From: Bacillota bacterium
GTDB taxonomy: Bacteria; Bacillota; Clostridia; Oscillospirales; Oscillospiraceae
Reading direction: 5' to 3'
Assembly: GCA_023406225.1 (NCBI GenBank)
Contig: JAEXWS010000098.1
Location: 1-23,871, forward strand
Length of the DNA stretch: 23,871 nucleotides
Shown here: one piece after another, positions 21,112 to 23,871 of the stretch
Position numbering within the stretch: the first letter of the stretch is position 1
Layout of the letters: every line of letters starts with the position of its first letter
Notes under the pieces: generated by a model
The model's input: only the letters and a program-made list of their open reading frames with translations
What the model was told of the DNA's origin: nothing
Database searches by the model: none
Program-made: the position numbers and the translations under genes

Positions 21112-21813
21112 CTAAATTTTGCCAGTTTCACCCGGCTCCACCGAACGGACGGTCAGCCGTCCCTCCGCCACGGAAAAGCGCACCTCCAGCCCCGCGAAGC
21201 CGAAGCCGTAGACCCGCTTCGGATCGTCCTGATAGCGGGGCCGGGGGTCCTGGGCCAGCACGCCCCGCAGGGCTTCCCGCCGCCCGGGCGGCACTTTTTC
21301 CAGCAGCGCCGGGGGGATGTCCACCTCCAGCGCGTCGTCGGGTGCGGGGGCGAAGCCGCCCAGGGCGTCCGGGTGGCTGTCCACGTAGGGGACGTAGGGC
21401 TTGATGTCCAGGATGGGCGTTCCGTCCATCATGTCCGCGCCCCGGACCCGCAGGACCGGCCCCTCCGCCCCGTCCAGCTCCACCCCCGCCAGCTCCACGC
21501 AGCTCAGGGCGATGGGATTGGGCCGGAAGGGAGAGCGGGTGGCGAACACGCCCAGCCGCGCGTTGCCGCCCAGCCGGGGCGGCCGCACCGTGGGGGACCA
21601 GCCCTCCCGCACGGATTCGGAAAACGCCCAGATCAGCCAGATGCGGGAAAAGCCCTCCAGTCCCCGCAGGGCCTCGGGGCTGCGAAAGTCCGGCTCCATC
21701 ACCACCTCCGCCTCCAGGGACGGCACCAGCCCGCTCTGCCGGGGCACGCCGAATTTGGTGGCAAAGTCGCTGCGGATGCGGGCGATGGGCCGCATGGAAA
21801 AAGTCTGCTCCAT
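21112..21813 (-). CDS. trmO: tRNA (adenine(37)-N6)-methyltransferase TrmO (YaeB/TsaA family)
   Basis: Methylates the N6 of t6A37 in tRNA-Thr (m6t6A) using S-adenosylmethionine; cytoplasmic. The 233-residue length agrees with the family (about 235 in E. coli). The N-terminal beta-barrel has IARIRSDFATKFGVPRQSG (8-26), the family signature RSPFRPNPIALS and DIKPYVPYVDS; the C-terminal small domain is present (PRPRYQDDPKRVYGF). The ATG at 21813 has GAGG seven bases upstream. It is a single-gene unit with a TATAAT box (21851-21846) about 33 bp before the start. No clear terminator follows it. Confidence 0.95.
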   Translation of the reverse strand: MEQTFSMRPIARIRSDFATKFGVPRQSGLVPSLEAEVVMEPDFRSPEALRGLEGFSRIWLIWAFSESVREGWSPTVRPPRLGGNARLGVFATRSPFRPNPIALSCVELAGVELDGAEGPVLRVRGADMMDGTPILDIKPYVPYVDSHPDALGGFAPAPDDALEVDIPPALLEKVPPGRREALRGVLAQDPRPRYQDDPKRVYGFGFAGLEVRFSVAEGRLTVRSVEPGETGKI

Positions 21814-21845
21814 ATCTCCGCCTCATTCCTTTTGTCGTTGCGCTC

Positions 21846-21851
21846 ATTATA
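21846..21851 (-). promoter_or_regulatory. -10 box of trmO
   Basis: A perfect TATAAT on the minus strand, preceded by a poor -35 (TTCCAT-like at 18-bp spacing). It is the best candidate for trmO transcription. Confidence 0.5.
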
Positions 21852-21937
21852 CAGGAAGGAGGCGCAAAATGGAAGATGGCGGAAAAGGGCCTAACCTTCG
21901 CAAAATCTGCGAAAAATGTCGCATCCCAACGCTATTC

Positions 21938-21966
21938 TTGAATTTCTCTGAAAAACTATGTATACT
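21938..21966 (+). promoter_or_regulatory. Promoter of the REC-GGDEF-EAL gene
   Basis: TTGAAT (21938-21943) and TATACT (21961-21966) are separated by 17 bp, 41 bp before the ATG. The region is AT-rich and lies divergent to trmO. Confidence 0.8.
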
Positions 21967-22007
21967 GAAACTACTTATAGATATTTTTGGGTTGGGGAGA
22001 TGAATGA

Positions 22008-23871
22008 ATGTTCTCCAAAAATACCATTCTTGTCGTGGATGACAATGAGATCAACCGCCAGCTCCTGACACATATCCTGGAGGAGGATTACAAGGTCCTC
22101 CGGGCGAAGGACGGGCAGGAGGCCCTTGACATCCTGGAGAAGCGGAGCGGGGAGATCGCGGGCGTGGTCCTGGACCTCATCATGCCCGTGATGGACGGCT
22201 ACGCCTTTTTGGAGAAGGCCTCCGCCCGGGAGGACATCTCCAACATTCCGGTGCTGGTGGCCACCGCCGACGAGGGCGGCGAGGTGGAGAACCGCTGCTT
22301 GAAGCTGGGGGCCTGGGACTTTGTCCGCAAGCCCTATCATCCCAACACCGTCCGTCTGCGGCTGAAAAACATCATCAGCCGCAGCCAGATGTATTTGATG
22401 GAGCAGCTCCGCTACATGGCGGAGCACGACGCGCTGACGGGCCTTTACAACCGGGAGCGGCTGTTCGAGGCCGCCCGGCGGATGCTCTCCGAGCACCGGG
22501 GCGAGCCCTTCGCCTTCGTGCGCTTTGACATCAATCGCTTCCGCCTGGTGAACTCCTTTTTCGGAGAGGAGGAGGGGAACCGCCTGCTGCGGTTCGTGGC
22601 CAACACCGTCCGGGACCTGACGCGGACGCTGCCCTACCGGGCCTTCGGCCGGATGGAGGCGGACGTGTTCTGCCTGTGCCTTCCCTACCGGGAGGAGGAG
22701 CTGCTGCGGCTGATGGACGATTTGCGCCGGAGCCTGCGGGGCTTCACCAGCCAGTACTATGTGGAGCTGGCCTTCGGCATTTACCGCATCGAGGACCCGG
22801 ACCTGGACGTGGAGAGCATGTACGCCCGGGCCTCCATGGCGGCGGAGCAGTGCAAGGACCGCTACGAGGTGTACTACGCCTATTACGATGACTCCCTCAG
22901 CGACGCGGCGTTTAAGACCCAGTGGGTCCTCAACGAGATGGAGGAGGCCCTGCGGGAGCGCCAGTTCCAGGTGTATTTGCAACCCAAATACGATTTGAAG
23001 ACGGACCTTCCCTGCGGCGCGGAGGCGCTGGTGCGCTGGATGCATCCCCAGCGGGGCATGATCTCCCCGGGGGAGTTTATCCCGGTGTTCGAGCACAACG
23101 GCTTCATCTCCAAGCTGGACCGCTACGTTTGGGAGGAGGTCTGCCGCATCCTGCGCCGGTGGATGGACGAGGGGCAGGACCCCGCGCCCATCTCCGTGAA
23201 CGTCTCCCGGGTGAATATGTACAGCCCGGACCTGGTGGACGCCGTCGCGGCGCTGGTGGAGCAATACCGGATCCCGCCCCGCCTTTTGAACCTGGAGCTG
23301 ACGGAAAGCGCCTATATGGACAACCCCGATTTGATGAAGCAGACGCTGGAGGCCCTGCACCGCCGGGGCTTTTCCGTGATGATGGACGATTTCGGCAGCG
23401 GCTATTCCTCGTTGAACACCCTCCGGGACATCAATGTGGACATTTTGAAGATCGACATGAACTTCCTCCCCATCGAGGAGGAGGACGGCCGCAGCGAGTG
23501 CATCCTGGTCTCCGTCATCCGCATGGCGGGCTGGCTGGGCATCCCCGTCATCATGGAGGGGGTGGAGACGCGCCGCCAGCGGGACTTTCTGCAAAGCGTG
23601 GGCTGCGGATACATCCAGGGCTACTACTTCGCCCGCCCCATGCCGGTGGAGGACTATGAGCGCCTGATCCGCGGCGGGCAGAGCCACAACCTGCCCGAGC
23701 CAGCGTCGGGCGAGGACCTGCGGGTGCTGGGCTCCATCTGGAACAGCGAGGCCCAGTCGGACCTGATGTTCCGCTATGTGCGCTGCCCCATGGCGGCGTG
23801 TGAGGTCTCCGGGGCGGAGGGGTCCATCCTGCGGGTGAACCGGGCCTTTTTGGACCTGTTCGGCTACGGGG
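22008..23871 (+). CDS. Response regulator with degenerate GGDEF, EAL phosphodiesterase and PAS domains (3' end outside window)
   Basis: Signalling protein predicted to hydrolyse cyclic di-GMP under phosphorelay control; at least 621 codons, cut by the window end. Residues 5-120 form a receiver domain (acidic pair Asp11/Asp12, phosphoacceptor Asp56 in LDLIMP, Lys108 in RKPY). Next comes a GGDEF-like domain starting with HDALTGLYNRERLF, whose active motif reads EADVF (217-221) instead of GGDEF, so cyclase activity is not expected. The EAL domain looks intact: EAL at 339-341, a LELTES segment, DDFGSGYSSL from 460, EGVET and a QGYYFARPM segment. A PAS-like segment (VNRAFLDLFGYG) begins at the very end. 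ATG 22008 is chosen over 22000 and 22004 by frame and by GGGGAG eight bases upstream. Confidence 0.93.
   Translation, partial: MFSKNTILVVDDNEINRQLLTHILEEDYKVLRAKDGQEALDILEKRSGEIAGVVLDLIMPVMDGYAFLEKASAREDISNIPVLVATADEGGEVENRCLKLGAWDFVRKPYHPNTVRLRLKNIISRSQMYLMEQLRYMAEHDALTGLYNRERLFEAARRMLSEHRGEPFAFVRFDINRFRLVNSFFGEEEGNRLLRFVANTVRDLTRTLPYRAFGRMEADVFCLCLPYREEELLRLMDDLRRSLRGFTSQYYVELAFGIYRIEDPDLDVESMYARASMAAEQCKDRYEVYYAYYDDSLSDAAFKTQWVLNEMEEALRERQFQVYLQPKYDLKTDLPCGAEALVRWMHPQRGMISPGEFIPVFEHNGFISKLDRYVWEEVCRILRRWMDEGQDPAPISVNVSRVNMYSPDLVDAVAALVEQYRIPPRLLNLELTESAYMDNPDLMKQTLEALHRRGFSVMMDDFGSGYSSLNTLRDINVDILKIDMNFLPIEEEDGRSECILVSVIRMAGWLGIPVIMEGVETRRQRDFLQSVGCGYIQGYYFARPMPVEDYERLIRGGQSHNLPEPASGEDLRVLGSIWNSEAQSDLMFRYVRCPMAACEVSGAEGSILRVNRAFLDLFGYG

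Noticed and set aside
21975..23687. Long minus-strand open frame opposite the EAL protein
   Set aside because: Shadow frame of a gene with clear REC and EAL motifs; it also runs across that gene's start region.

Overview
The window looks like chromosomal DNA from a GC-rich, low-motility-type gut Clostridium, most likely Oscillospirales (relatives of Flavonifractor, Oscillibacter or Lawsonibacter). This rests on Gram-positive style ribosome binding sites, a T-box leader, a clostridial CBS-domain family II pyrophosphatase, lipoprotein binding proteins of the TrpX type, a YtrA-type GntR regulator and an AbrB remnant, all in a strongly GC-rich codon background. The genus is an inference. No rRNA, tRNA or CRISPR array was seen.

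Left part (1-7353, all minus strand): two paralogous ABC import operons of the TrpXYZ type sit head to tail. The downstream one (lipoprotein, fumarylacetoacetate-hydrolase family enzyme, permease, ATPase; 69-3699) is preceded by a near-perfect promoter and a T-box riboswitch whose specifier triplet reads UGG, tryptophan. The upstream one (lipoprotein, permease, ATPase; 4215-7066) has no T-box. Instead it has a 35-codon tyrosine-rich leader ORF followed by an intrinsic terminator, with a possible competing antiterminator pairing: a candidate ribosome-mediated attenuator. Together they suggest a tryptophan importer and a tyrosine/aromatic importer, produced by duplication and wired to different sensors.

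An AT-richer stretch (about 7320-8190) follows, holding a frameshifted AbrB-family remnant and an intact XRE-family repressor with two small dyads upstream of it. Then, on the plus strand, come pyrG (CTP synthase) behind a structured leader with its own terminator, an M24 Xaa-Pro peptidase, a stand-alone TipAS-like domain, and a CBS/DRTGG family II pyrophosphatase with its own promoter.

From 13585 to 15510 (minus) lies a GntR-ABC ATPase-ABC2 permease operon whose promoter carries a perfect 16-bp palindrome. Divergent from it, 15683-19872 (plus) is a four-gene module: an LRR protein, a DUF2201-type VWA protein, a MoxR-type AAA ATPase and a NifU-like protein. It is followed by a 192-bp sequence bounded by 12-bp inverted repeats. 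Next on the minus strand are a phage-tail-like protein with a 3 x 33-bp repeat, coupled to a 35-codon gene, and trmO (tRNA methyltransferase). The window ends inside a plus-strand REC / degenerate GGDEF / EAL / PAS signalling protein that is cut by the window edge.
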